A stretch of 64,000 bases of DNA from Rikenellaceae bacterium (GCA_015060015.1 SUZG01000001.1:149605-213604), one strand, 5' to 3'. Positions 1 through 8,197 are shown, counted from the stretch's first letter. The notes: generated from the letters alone by a model not told the origin. Numbers and translations: made by a program.

Positions 1-625
1 CAAATATTGCACTCCTGTTGCATTTGCGAAACAGGCTCACGTTGATACCCTTCGGGAAGTCGCTTTTCTCTCTCTGCACCCTCTCGCCTAACTCTCGCAG
101 GCGTGCCATATCAATCTCCTCGACAGCGGCCACAATGTGGGGATTACCCAAATTAAGTGCCGTAAATTGCTCCTCGCCACCGAGTGAGGCTATCTTTTGA
201 CCTATAAAATCCTCTTTTCCCTCGGCAAAGCCGAAGTCGGGACTTGTGGTCTTTACTCCTATATCCACACCATAAGCCTTGATGCAACCGGCGATGTCGT
301 CGGCACGATGTATGGGGTAGCGGTTGCCTCCCGAGAGGAGTGTAAAGTCACCCTCGGAGATATATCTCTCCTCTACAAGGCGTGCCACGCAGCGTATTCC
401 GTTGCCGCACATCTCGGCCTCCGAGCCGTCGGGATTGAACATACGCATAGCGTAATGTTCGCCCACCTTTACCACATATAACACACCATCAGCTCCTCCC
501 ACCGCCTCGTGTGAGCATATCTGTCGGGCAAAATCTGCCATATCGCCGATTGGGGGCTGTGCCACCAAATCGACCATCACAAACTCATTTCCCGACCCGT
601 GACACTTTATAATCTCTACTTGCAT
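1..625 (-). CDS. dapF: Diaminopimelate epimerase (3' end cut by window edge)
   Basis: Cytosolic cofactor-independent epimerase converting LL- to meso-diaminopimelate for lysine and peptidoglycan synthesis. The frame begins MQVEIIKCHGSGNEFVMVD at the ATG at 625-623 and stays open to position 1, so about 208 residues (roughly three quarters of the usual ~270) are present. Diagnostic motifs are NPDGSEAEMCGNGIRC, carrying the first catalytic Cys, and LNLGNPHIV. The second catalytic Cys motif lies beyond the window. A good TTTG-N20-TATTTTTG promoter sits just upstream, giving a leader of about 16 nt. Identification is by motif and is very secure; the missing C-terminus is only an edge effect. Confidence 0.95.
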   Translation of the reverse strand, partial: MQVEIIKCHGSGNEFVMVDLVAQPPIGDMADFARQICSHEAVGGADGVLYVVKVGEHYAMRMFNPDGSEAEMCGNGIRCVARLVEERYISEGDFTLLSGGNRYPIHRADDIAGCIKAYGVDIGVKTTSPDFGFAEGKEDFIGQKIASLGGEEQFTALNLGNPHIVAAVEEIDMARLRELGERVQREKSDFPKGINVSLFRKCNRSAIF

Positions 626-1018
626 CTGCCAAATGGTAATAATCGTTCAAAAATAGTAATATTTCCCACTTAAAACAAAAATATTCGCAATAATATGCTC
701 TGCCCGCAGGTTTTACAACCTCTCCCCGACCTTTTGTTTTCTCTGCGAGAGTCGGTTTTTGGAGATTTATGGGGTGATTTCGCCACAAAATAGAGTGTTT
801 CGTCCCTGAAACACCTTGATTTATAACTTTCACAGGCTGTTAGCCACATAATTTTTGCCGTTTGGTTTTTTTAACGGACTTTTGCAGCCGAAATCATTCG
901 CAACAGAGGAAGGAAAACCATTCAGCAAAAATAAAAAACCAAAAAAAATTAACATCGCCGCGAAGAGTGACGGAACAGCAAACCCGCACCCGTAACGCAG
1001 GCGAAAAACTTAAAAAGT
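626..1018. other. Intergenic region between dapF and the FadL-like gene
   Basis: Divergent spacer of 393 bp with no convincing gene. It holds the dapF promoter on the minus strand and a perfect 7-bp hairpin (GTGTTTC/GAAACAC, 795-814) without a U-tract. No exact TAnnTTTG was found for the downstream plus-strand gene; the closest is TAATTTTTG near 850, one base too long. Confidence 0.6.
648..679 (-). promoter_or_regulatory. dapF promoter (Bacteroidetes type)
   Basis: Reading the minus strand, a -33 TTTG (679-676) is followed after 20 bp by the -7 element TATTTTTG (655-648). This matches the TTTG-N19-21-TAnnTTTG consensus of the Bacteroidetes primary sigma factor and places the start about 16 nt before the dapF ATG. 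Confidence 0.55.
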
Positions 1019-2521
1019 ATGAAGATTTTTACAAAGTCAATTCTTGCCCTTGTGGCATCTGTGACAATGGTATCAACTGCTTTGGCAGGTGGTCCTATGA
1101 CAAACTCAAACCAGAGTGCTCACTTCTTGCGTAGCGTGGCACGCGGTACATCACTCGACACCGATGCGGTTTACACAAACCCCGCAGGTGTTGTATTTAT
1201 GGAGAACGGCTTCCACATCGGTATCAACGACCAGATGGCAGCACAGACCCGTACAGTCACTTCAACCTATGCTCCCTTTGCAATGAACGGTGGCTCTGCT
1301 ACCAAGCAGTACAAGGGCGAGGTATTCTCTCCGCTGATTCCCAGCGTTCACTTCGCGTGGAAGCATAACCGTTGGGCTGTGATGGCCGGCGTAGGTGTAA
1401 ACGGCGGTGGTGGCTCTTTGGAGTTTGCCGATGGTCTGGCATCTTTCGAACGCCAGTTCTCTGTACTTCCCGCAGGTATGCAGAAGTTGGGTATTCAGGC
1501 AACAGGATACGATATGGATATGTACCTTATGGGTAAGTCAATGACTTTGGCTTTCAACGCAGGTGTTGCTTTCCGTATCACCGACTGGTTGTCAGTGGCA
1601 GCACAGGTACGCTTTGGTACAACATCTAACAGCTATGAGGGTCACATGAAGAACATCGGTGTAAACATCGGTGGTCAGATGACTCCCGCTGCCGCTGTGT
1701 TCAGCAATGCCCTTGATGGTATGAAGGCACAGTTCCAGCAGTACAGCACACAGTACGAGCAGCTGGTTGCTGCCGGTATGGGTGACTCTGAACAGGCGCA
1801 GCAGTTGAAGGCCGGCCTGGCACAGTTGCAGGCAGGTATGAAGACCGTAGGCGAAAATGCAGTGAAGACACAGGATCACATCCTCGATGTTAAGCAGAAG
1901 GGTACATCTATCAGCCCCATCATCGCATTGGCATTCCACAAGGGTAAGTGGGACGCTTCGGTAAAGTATGAGTTCAAGATGGCGACAGAGCTCGAGATTG
2001 AGTCGGCTCCCGTATCAGCCAACGACCCCGTAATCAACGCTATCTTCGCCGATGGCACAAAGGTTAAGGCCGAGACTCCTGCTCTGTTGGCAGCAGCCGT
2101 AAGCCGTCACTTCGGTCCCGTGAAGGTTACTGCACAGTGGCACCACTACTTCGACAAGGATGCCGAGAACTCATTCTCGCCCGTCATTCTGGGTAACACC
2201 AACGAGTATATGCTGGGTGTTGAGTGGTCTATCACCGACCGCCTGCTGGTATCAGCCGGTACACAGCGTACACAGCTCAATATGAACGAGAACGCCTACT
2301 CTGATATGAACTACTCTATCTCATCTTGGTCGGTAGGTGTCGGTATGGCATACCGCTTCTGCGACGCTGTACGCCTCAATGTGGGTTATATGCCTACAAT
2401 CTACGACGAGGTGACAGCCGTAGGTCAGGCTTCTGGCGTTGATTTCAAGGACCTCTACCAGCGTACATCACACGCTTGGGGTATCGGCCTTGACCTCAAA
2501 TTCGGTGGCAAGAAGAACTAA
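1019..2521 (+). CDS. OmpP1/FadL-family outer membrane transport protein
   Basis: A 500-residue outer membrane beta-barrel protein of the FadL/TodX family, which moves hydrophobic molecules such as fatty acids across the outer membrane. Residues 1-23 are a Sec signal peptide ending ALA-GG. The family's NPAG motif follows in DAVYTNPAGVVF (around residue 55), and alternating amphipathic strands run to the end, finishing with the basic tail FGGKKN. An inserted Gln/Ala-rich segment (about residues 240-285) is likely an extracellular or hatch helix. The ATG at 1019 is chosen because the signal peptide begins there. The true substrate is unknown. Base composition matches the other housekeeping genes of the window. 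Confidence 0.85.
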   Translation: MKIFTKSILALVASVTMVSTALAGGPMTNSNQSAHFLRSVARGTSLDTDAVYTNPAGVVFMENGFHIGINDQMAAQTRTVTSTYAPFAMNGGSATKQYKGEVFSPLIPSVHFAWKHNRWAVMAGVGVNGGGGSLEFADGLASFERQFSVLPAGMQKLGIQATGYDMDMYLMGKSMTLAFNAGVAFRITDWLSVAAQVRFGTTSNSYEGHMKNIGVNIGGQMTPAAAVFSNALDGMKAQFQQYSTQYEQLVAAGMGDSEQAQQLKAGLAQLQAGMKTVGENAVKTQDHILDVKQKGTSISPIIALAFHKGKWDASVKYEFKMATELEIESAPVSANDPVINAIFADGTKVKAETPALLAAAVSRHFGPVKVTAQWHHYFDKDAENSFSPVILGNTNEYMLGVEWSITDRLLVSAGTQRTQLNMNENAYSDMNYSISSWSVGVGMAYRFCDAVRLNVGYMPTIYDEVTAVGQASGVDFKDLYQRTSHAWGIGLDLKFGGKKN

Positions 2522-2529
2522 TTTTTGAG

Positions 2530-2874
2530 TTTACACCCCGCCGTTTAGTCGTTAGTCCTTGCGGATTAACGGTAGCGAAGGCCTTGTGTGAGGCCACAGC
2601 ATTAGGCGTGGGAGAGGATATACCGCCACTTGTACGGCGGCAAGGCGAGGCATAACACTCGCAGGATAATCCGCAGGGATATCCACTCTCGCCCAAACCG
2701 GGCAGTAGAGAGGGCTGGGCCCATTTGAGGCGGTGCGGAGGGCTGACAATCGCGACAAGACGCCCGACACACAGGCAGCAAATATTTGAAAAGCACCTCA
2801 CTACGGCTTTGGCGAAGGCGTGGTAGAGGGGTTGCCGGTTAAGAAAGTTGATTGGTGAATCGACAACCCCTTTT
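2530..2874 (+). ncRNA. Candidate structured non-coding RNA or long structured 3' UTR
   Basis: No reading frame here looks coding. The plus strand shows a succession of short, well-paired hairpins: GTTAGTCC/GGATTAAC at 2551-2570 (one G-U pair), GGCCT/AGGCC at 2580-2595, CCGCC/GGCGG at 2623-2640, GCGAG/CTCGC at 2645-2662, GGATA/TATCC at 2664-2684, and a longer hairpin at about 2795-2829. The series ends in a rho-independent terminator at 2828-2874. It may be an independent RNA or a structured trailer of the FadL-like mRNA; no convincing promoter separates the two. Core motifs of RNase P RNA and tmRNA were looked for and not found. Confidence 0.35.
2828..2874 (+). terminator. Rho-independent terminator
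   Basis: Stem GGGGTTG (2828-2834) pairs with CAACCCC (2863-2869). The loop is itself folded by GTTGATT/AATCGAC, and TTTTT follows. The U-tract lies on the plus strand only, so it ends plus-strand transcription from the FadL-like gene or the RNA candidate. Confidence 0.7.
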
Positions 2875-2980
2875 TAAGATTTACCTCGGCAGCGAAAGGT
2901 GCCGATGGCTCAGGGCGGCAGCAATCACGCCCGACAGGATACACTCTTTTTGTAGAACAATGGTTTTTTGATTGCTGGTC

Positions 2981-3013
2981 GGCTGTGCCTCTTCGGGGAC
3001 ACAGCCGTTTTTG
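2981..3013 (+). terminator. Second rho-independent terminator before the DUF486 gene
   Basis: GGCTGTG (2981-2987) pairs with CACAGCC (3000-3006), followed by GTTTTTGTT. The 2875-2980 interval contains two more hairpins (CGGCA/TGCCG at 2887-2904, GGGCG/CGCCC at 2913-2932), so a second short RNA could end here. Confidence 0.65.
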
Positions 3014-3047
3014 TTGTGCGGAGGGTACACTTTTCTACTTTTTCTCG

Positions 3048-3055
3048 TATCTTTG
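3048..3055 (+). promoter_or_regulatory. -7 promoter element of the DUF486 gene
   Basis: TATCTTTG is an exact TAnnTTTG match 25 bp before the ATG at 3081. No clear -33 TTTG is seen at the usual spacing. It lies after the terminator at 2981-3013, as expected for a new transcription unit. Confidence 0.45.
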
Positions 3056-3080
3056 TGCCGATAAGCAAAAAAACAGGACT

Positions 3081-3449
3081 ATGAAAGCACTCTATACCAT
3101 ATTGTTACTCATCGTAAGTAATGTCTTTATGACCTTTGCGTGGTATGGCCACCTCAAACTGCAACAGATGAAACTCATCTCGTCGTGGCCGCTGTGGCTG
3201 GTGATTATCTTCTCGTGGGGCATCGCCCTTGCGGAGTATTCGTGCCAGATTCCCGCCAACCGCATAGGCTTCACGGGCAACGGAGGCCCCTTTACGCTTA
3301 TGCAGCTGAAAGTCATTCAGGAGGTCATTACGCTGGTGGTCTTCACACTCTTCACCACACTCGCCTTTCGTGGCGAGTCGCTGCACTGGAACCACTTTGC
3401 AGCCTTCGCCTGCCTTATTCTGGCAGTCTATTTCGTCTTTATGAAGTAA
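3081..3449 (+). CDS. DUF486 / DMT-superfamily small membrane protein
   Basis: A 122-residue inner-membrane protein with four predicted transmembrane helices (about residues 3-20, 38-54, 77-95 and 102-121), the half-size drug/metabolite transporter architecture of the DUF486 family. Family signatures include the NVFMTFAWYGHLK segment and the loop EYSCQIPANRIGF. The start at 3081 (MKALYTILLL) is preferred over an upstream in-frame start at 2985: the extra residues are Cys/Arg-rich and unlike the family, and the promoter lies between the two. Transport substrate is not known. The methyltransferase gene follows after 14 bp, so the two are probably co-transcribed. Confidence 0.85.
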   Translation: MKALYTILLLIVSNVFMTFAWYGHLKLQQMKLISSWPLWLVIIFSWGIALAEYSCQIPANRIGFTGNGGPFTLMQLKVIQEVITLVVFTLFTTLAFRGESLHWNHFAAFACLILAVYFVFMK

Positions 3450-3463
3450 TCCAATAGCAGAGG

Positions 3464-4627
3464 ATGACACGCGACGAGCTCGACATAGTGTTAAGCGACG
3501 AGGTACAGCAACAGGTGGCCCGCAATATCGACCGCGACGCCTTGCAGGTGGCCCTCGACAGGAGCATACCCTATGCTCGCGAGGTGGCTACGCAGGTGAA
3601 GTATCTGCAACGGGCAAGGACGAAGCTCCCCTCGCTGTATGAGGCTCGCTGCATCATTCCGCCGCGTGCCTTCGAGCAGTCGTCAAGCGAGCAGTCGGCT
3701 ATGGCCAAGAGCCTTGCGGGCGATACGCTGCTGGACCTTACCTGTGGTCTGGGCATCGACGCTGCGGCACTCTCGCGACACTTCCGCAGGGTTGTGGCTC
3801 TGGAACGCGATGCTGTGCTGGCCGATGTGGTGAGGGAGAATCTTATACGTCAGGGCATCACCAATGTAGAGGTCGTGACGGCCTCTGCCGAGGAGTATGT
3901 GGCCCGCTGCGAGGAGCATTTCGACTGGGTATATGCCGACCCCGACCGCCGCACGACGGATGGACGCCGAGTCTTTCGCGTGGAGGATTGCTCGCCCGAT
4001 ATGGTGGCGTTGTGGCCCTCGCTGGGGCGTATTACGGAACGCGTGGCTGTGAAACTATCGCCGCTGTTCGATGTCGAGGAGGCCTTCCGTCTGTTCGGTC
4101 GCTGTGGCGTGGAGGTTGTGTCGGTGGGTGGCGAGTGCAAGGAGGTTATGATATATGCCGATGGGCGTGAGCCTCAACTCGTGGCTACGGCTGTGGGTGT
4201 GGGGTCGTTCTCCCTCCCGCACGCCGCGACCGCAACGGAGCCACCGCTGCCCGAAGCGTTTTCTACGGACTATAAATATCTTGTAATACCCGATGTGGCA
4301 CTGCAAAAGGCTCGCCTTGTGAGGTTTGCCCTCCGCGGCGTGGCCGATGTGTGGAGCAACCTCTCGTTTGGCTTCGCCCATACCCGCCCCGAAGGTGTTC
4401 TGGGCCGCGTGGAGAGTATCTCCGCTATCGAGCCCTTCGATGCGAAGGCCCTGAAACGGGAGTTCAAGGGTCGTGGCGTGGATATCCTGCTGCGTGACTT
4501 CCCTCTGGGCGTTGATGAACTGCGTCGCAAGTGCGGTATGCATAGCGGCAACACCGCCCGCCTCGCCTTCACCCGCATTGGCAACAAATGCTACACGATA
4601 CGGTTGGAGAGTGGAAATATAAATTAA
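3464..4627 (+). CDS. SAM-dependent methyltransferase, PG_1098/THUMP-like family
   Basis: A 387-residue class I methyltransferase. An N-terminal helical region (1-80) precedes a Rossmann SAM-binding core with motif I LLDLTCGLGIDAAALSRHF, an acidic ribose-binding residue in VVALERD, and the catalytic-loop-like YADPDRR. The C-terminal ~150 residues match the ferredoxin-like plus THUMP-like arrangement of Porphyromonas PG_1098-type proteins, suggesting an RNA substrate. No target has been inferred from sequence. It begins 14 bp after the DUF486 gene. The AT-rich orphan gene follows after 16 bp. Confidence 0.8.
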   Translation: MTRDELDIVLSDEVQQQVARNIDRDALQVALDRSIPYAREVATQVKYLQRARTKLPSLYEARCIIPPRAFEQSSSEQSAMAKSLAGDTLLDLTCGLGIDAAALSRHFRRVVALERDAVLADVVRENLIRQGITNVEVVTASAEEYVARCEEHFDWVYADPDRRTTDGRRVFRVEDCSPDMVALWPSLGRITERVAVKLSPLFDVEEAFRLFGRCGVEVVSVGGECKEVMIYADGREPQLVATAVGVGSFSLPHAATATEPPLPEAFSTDYKYLVIPDVALQKARLVRFALRGVADVWSNLSFGFAHTRPEGVLGRVESISAIEPFDAKALKREFKGRGVDILLRDFPLGVDELRRKCGMHSGNTARLAFTRIGNKCYTIRLESGNIN

Positions 4628-4643
4628 ACATAACTCAAGCATA

Positions 4644-5504
4644 ATGATTACATTATTACAGACGCCTGATATCGTAGAATTGGCCGATACTTTACATCAC
4701 GGCGTGGAAACAATTTTAGTTGAAGATAAAAGTCCTATCGGCTCATTTAATTGGAGTAATGCTATTATCGCCTTTTTTGGAGCATTGGCCAGCGTACTCG
4801 CACTTTTCCCATCGTGGTGGACTATGGTTGAACAGAAAAGAGTTGCAAATAATACTCAGTTGCTGAATATAGAAGTGCAGTATGAAATAATAATTAATCT
4901 TATATTGCAGTTGTATCGTAATATGGTGATTATCTGGGCTATTTCCAATAAAATCAGATTACACAAATATACATCATACCCTTCGGCGGTACACTTCTTG
5001 AAGGCAAAGATATCGCTTGATGATTTACATCTTGAATTGTTTTTGGATGATAAATTCAAATATGGCGTAATGAATGAATTAGCGACTTTTTTGCGTAATT
5101 ATAATATAGAATTAGATGTGGCAAACACCCATCTTTCAGATAAAAAATTATCAGAACAAGTTAAAAATTATGAGATTAGCACTCTCCTTTTTAAGCCGGG
5201 TTTTTTAGCAAATAAGATAGTGTTGGCAATGCAGAAAATATATCCGGAAAAAAGAGATGAAATCATTAGGGATGTTGTCGCAAAAATACAAGAATCACAC
5301 AATAAAAATAAAAATAAAAACAACGGAATAGACGAGGATTTATTTAAGAACTTTGTTCCGTATGAAAATAGAAGCAATGATTTTTTGTCAACTATTTTTG
5401 CTCACTCCCCAAAGGAGTTCTTCGAGATGTTTAATAGCGATGCCCTTATTGAATGTGGTATAAATAGTGAAAATACAGATAAAATTTTGATGATTCGCTT
5501 CTAA
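4644..5504 (+). CDS. AT-rich hypothetical protein with one membrane segment
   Basis: A 286-residue protein that I do not recognise. A short N-terminal tail is followed by a hydrophobic segment with WW at its end (about residues 40-60). A mostly helical cytosolic-type region follows, including a Lys/Asn-rich low-complexity stretch near residue 225 (HNKNKNKNN). The DNA is conspicuously AT-rich compared with the genes on both sides, with many AAT/AAA/TTA codons, which is typical of a recently acquired gene. It is separated from the methyltransferase by 16 bp and ends at a bidirectional terminator. A small defence-related or phage-exclusion membrane protein is possible, but nothing in the sequence proves this. 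Confidence 0.6.
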   Translation: MITLLQTPDIVELADTLHHGVETILVEDKSPIGSFNWSNAIIAFFGALASVLALFPSWWTMVEQKRVANNTQLLNIEVQYEIIINLILQLYRNMVIIWAISNKIRLHKYTSYPSAVHFLKAKISLDDLHLELFLDDKFKYGVMNELATFLRNYNIELDVANTHLSDKKLSEQVKNYEISTLLFKPGFLANKIVLAMQKIYPEKRDEIIRDVVAKIQESHNKNKNKNNGIDEDLFKNFVPYENRSNDFLSTIFAHSPKEFFEMFNSDALIECGINSENTDKILMIRF

Positions 5505-5532
5505 TAACCTTCTTCCATTATATTCCAACAAC

Positions 5533-5564
5533 AAAAGGCTGCCCTTGCGGACAGCCTTTTGTTT
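5533..5564. terminator. Bidirectional terminator between convergent genes
   Basis: AAAAGGCTG (5533-5541) pairs with CAGCCTTTT (5552-5560) around a short loop, with T-rich sequence after it and A-rich sequence before it. It can therefore terminate both the plus-strand orphan gene and the minus-strand pepO. Confidence 0.75.
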
Positions 5565-5581
5565 TGTTTGCGGAGTGGTGA

Positions 5582-7603
5582 TTACCAGATGATGATTCTC
5601 TCCTCCTCGGGCAGGAACATAGCACCCTCGGTGATGCCGAAGGCCTTGTGGAAGGTGTCGATGTTACGCAGCGTAACATTCACACGATTCTTGCCCAGCG
5701 AGTGAACATCGGTCTTGGTGAGGCGTGCAGCCTCCTCGTCGCGGATGTTCTGCCCCCAGATGGTAGCATACGAGAGGTAGAAACGCTGGTCTGCCGAGAA
5801 GCCGTCGATAGCCTCCGGCTCAACGCCCTGCAATGAGTTACGGAAGGCGGTGTAAGCGACACGCAGACCGCCCTGATCGGCGATATTCTCACCGAGTGAC
5901 AACGCACCATCGGCCATAATGGCGGGGCGTTCATCTGTTGCGGGCAGAATCTCCACCTTGTTGAACTGCTCAACCAGCACGTCGGTCTTTGCCTTGAATG
6001 CCGCAGCATCCTCGTCGGTCCACCAGTTGTTCATATTACCATCCTTATCGAAGTTACGGCCCTGATCGTCAAAGCCGTGAGTCATCTCGTGACCGATAAC
6101 CACGCCGATAGCACCATAGTTCACAGCGTCGTCAGCTGTCGAGTTATAGAACGGCGGTTGCAGAATGGCTGCGGGGAAGCAGATCTCGTTGGTCGTGGGG
6201 TTGTAGTAGGCATTCACGGTCTGTGGCGACATAAACCACTCTGTGCGGTCCACCTCCTTGCCCATCTTCGAGATGTTGTCGGCAGTGTACCACGCCGAGG
6301 CACGCTTCATATTCTCCCAGTACGACACCGCAGGGTCAATCTCCAGCGATGAGTAGTCCTTCCACTTGTCGGGGTAGCCAATCTTCACGGTGAACGAAGC
6401 GAGCTTCTCGTGAGCCTTCGCCTTTGTAGCGTCAGACATCCACTCCAAAGCGTCGATATGCTGACCCAGAGCCGTTTGCAGGTTCTTGACCATCTCGGTC
6501 ATACGCTGCTTGTCACTCTCGGGGAAGTACTTCTTCACATAAATCTCGCCCACAGCCTCACCCAGCAAGCCGTTGGGGATAGCCATAGCACGCTTCCAGC
6601 GGGGACGCATCTCCTGCTGACCCGACATCGTGCGACCGAAGAACTCGAAGTGTGCCGCATAGATATCGTCACTCAAAAAGCCTGCTGCACGCGACAGGTA
6701 ACCCGCTTTGAGGTAGTTCTTGATGTCAGATATAGGCTCCGACTTAATCATCTCGTTCACCTTGTCCAATACCTCGGGCTGACCTACGACCAGATTTTCG
6801 AACTCGCCCAGACCCAACGCCTTGAAGTAGATATCCCAGTCGATAGCGTCGTAGCGAGCTACGAAGTCGGCACGGCTCATAGGGTTGTAGTTGGCTGTGA
6901 CGTCACGCAACTGAACACGCGAGCGGAACGCCTCGGCCATCTTCTTCTCGAATGAGAGAACATCCTCGGCAGCCTTGTCGGCGTTGTCGATGCCTGCCAG
7001 CGAGAAGGCTGCGGTGAGCCACTTAACATATCCCTGACGCTTCGACTCGTTCTCCTCGTCGAGGTAGTAGTCGCGGTTGCCCATACCGAGTCCCGACTGC
7101 TCCACATAGAGGGTGTTCATCGTGCTGTTCAGCAGGTCGGCACTCACGCCCACGCTGAACAACGGGTTGCCGGTCTCGGTGTGCAGGCGTGCCAGCAGAG
7201 CCGACAGACTCTCCTTGCCTACAATCTGCGAGATAGCTTCCAGGTCGCCCTGTACGGGAGCGAGACCCTCCTTGTTGAGGCGTACCTCGTCAAGACCCAT
7301 AGTGTAGAGGTCGGCTATTTTCTGCTCCACAGAGCCCTTCTCGGTCTCCTGCTCGGTCATTGCCGAGAATAGCTCGTTAAGGCGTATCTCGTTGTTCTCA
7401 CGCAGCACATCGAATGTGCCATAGCGAGAGAACTCCGGCTTCAACGGGTTCTTTGCCTGCCAGCCGCCTGTGGCATACTGATAGAAATCTTCGTTGAGAG
7501 CCACACTCTCGTCGAAGTTGGCACGGTCGATAGCCGGTGCCGTCTTATTACAACAACTTGCCATAAGTGCAATGGTTGAGATTGCAAAAATTATTCGTTT
7601 CAT
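5582..7603 (-). CDS. pepO: M13-family (neprilysin/PepO) endopeptidase lipoprotein
   Basis: A 673-residue zinc oligopeptidase. The N-terminus is a lipoprotein signal with lipobox LMASC (Cys at about 17), so it is anchored at the cell envelope. The M13_N helical region fills most of the first 450 residues. The zinc site is HEMTH (505-509), with the third ligand Glu in GENIADQGG (about 572). The substrate-binding NAYYNP motif (usually NAYY/F) precedes it. The usual M13 ending has a Cys four residues before a terminal Trp; this one ends RIIIW, without the Cys. Monocistronic, with its own terminator. It probably degrades peptides outside the inner membrane. Confidence 0.93.
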   Translation of the reverse strand: MKRIIFAISTIALMASCCNKTAPAIDRANFDESVALNEDFYQYATGGWQAKNPLKPEFSRYGTFDVLRENNEIRLNELFSAMTEQETEKGSVEQKIADLYTMGLDEVRLNKEGLAPVQGDLEAISQIVGKESLSALLARLHTETGNPLFSVGVSADLLNSTMNTLYVEQSGLGMGNRDYYLDEENESKRQGYVKWLTAAFSLAGIDNADKAAEDVLSFEKKMAEAFRSRVQLRDVTANYNPMSRADFVARYDAIDWDIYFKALGLGEFENLVVGQPEVLDKVNEMIKSEPISDIKNYLKAGYLSRAAGFLSDDIYAAHFEFFGRTMSGQQEMRPRWKRAMAIPNGLLGEAVGEIYVKKYFPESDKQRMTEMVKNLQTALGQHIDALEWMSDATKAKAHEKLASFTVKIGYPDKWKDYSSLEIDPAVSYWENMKRASAWYTADNISKMGKEVDRTEWFMSPQTVNAYYNPTTNEICFPAAILQPPFYNSTADDAVNYGAIGVVIGHEMTHGFDDQGRNFDKDGNMNNWWTDEDAAAFKAKTDVLVEQFNKVEILPATDERPAIMADGALSLGENIADQGGLRVAYTAFRNSLQGVEPEAIDGFSADQRFYLSYATIWGQNIRDEEAARLTKTDVHSLGKNRVNVTLRNIDTFHKAFGITEGAMFLPEEERIIIW

Positions 7604-7665
7604 AGTTGTTTGGGTTTTTGATTAATGAGTTCCTTTGGAATTATCACGGAATGTTGTAAAGATTA

Positions 7666-7730
7666 CATTTGTTTTTTTTCGTCACTCTGAGGAGGGCTTA
7701 TGCCCGACGTGAGAGTCTAAAAAACAAATG
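7666..7730. repeat. Palindromic repeat, left copy flanking the GIY-YIG gene
   Basis: Begins CATTTGTTTTT and ends AAAACAAATG, so the unit has inverted ends. Its interior carries CGTCACTCTGAGGAGGG and GTGAGAGTCT. It is about 65 bp and is nearly the reverse complement of the sequence at 8074-8132. Confidence 0.75.
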
Positions 7731-7768
7731 ATTGCGAAATATCTCTCCCCAACACTAAACAATTTAAC

Positions 7769-8044
7769 TTAAAATAATGGTTGCCATTCAGGATTCATCT
7801 CCTCAATAAGTTTTATCTTTTTTTCTCGTCGCAAACCCTTAATTTGTTTTTCTCGGTCAATAGCCTGTGTCATTGAACCAAACTCTTCAAAAAAGACCAA
7901 TTTTGACAAATTGTATCTCGCGGAAAATCCACCAAAAGATTTGTCAATATGTTGTAACATACGTTTTTGCAGATTAGATGTAACTCCCGTGTATAAAACG
8001 TTATTACTGCTATTGGTAATTATGTACACACAAGGTTTTATCAT
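7769..8044 (-). CDS. GIY-YIG nuclease family protein
   Basis: A 91-residue stand-alone GIY-YIG domain. The variant signature is VYIIT with VLYTGVTSNLQKRMLQH, including the conserved Arg, and the catalytic Glu is plausibly in FFEEFGSMTQAIDREKQIK. Such minimal proteins are scattered among Bacteroidetes genomes; their biological role is poorly known. Here the gene lies between inverted copies of a roughly 60-bp palindromic repeat, which suggests that gene and repeat move or act together. More AT-rich than the neighbouring pepO and pgk, consistent with transfer. Confidence 0.85.
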   Translation of the reverse strand: MIKPCVYIITNSSNNVLYTGVTSNLQKRMLQHIDKSFGGFSARYNLSKLVFFEEFGSMTQAIDREKQIKGLRREKKIKLIEEMNPEWQPLF

Positions 8045-8073
8045 CAGTCAAAAAATCTTTTTAGATTCTCACG

Positions 8074-8132
8074 CATTTGTTTTGAGATTCTCACGGTCGG
8101 CAAGCCTCCCTCAGAATGACGAAAAACAAATG
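8074..8132. repeat. Palindromic repeat, right copy flanking the GIY-YIG gene
   Basis: Inverted relative to the copy at 7666-7730. It begins CATTTGTTTTGAGATTCTC and ends CAGAATGACG followed by AAAAACAAATG. A further AGATTCTCAC lies just outside (8063-8072) and repeats inside at 8085-8094, so the true element boundary could extend leftward. Confidence 0.75.
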
Positions 8133-8143
8133 CTCGGAGCGAT

Positions 8144-8165
8144 GAATAACGAGCGCTCGTTATTC
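8144..8165. repeat. Perfect 22-bp palindrome
   Basis: GAATAACGAGC followed directly by its exact reverse complement GCTCGTTATTC, with no loop. It sits between the right GIY-YIG-flanking repeat and a second hairpin. It may be a protein-binding site or part of the mobile unit. Confidence 0.6.
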
Positions 8166-8197
8166 GGATATTTGGCAACATTTATTTTTTTACCAAT

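Noticed and set aside
2530..3013. RNase P RNA or tmRNA in the structured gap
   Set aside because: Neither the GAGGAAAGTCC core of RNase P RNA nor a tmRNA tag frame with tRNA-like ends was found on either strand.
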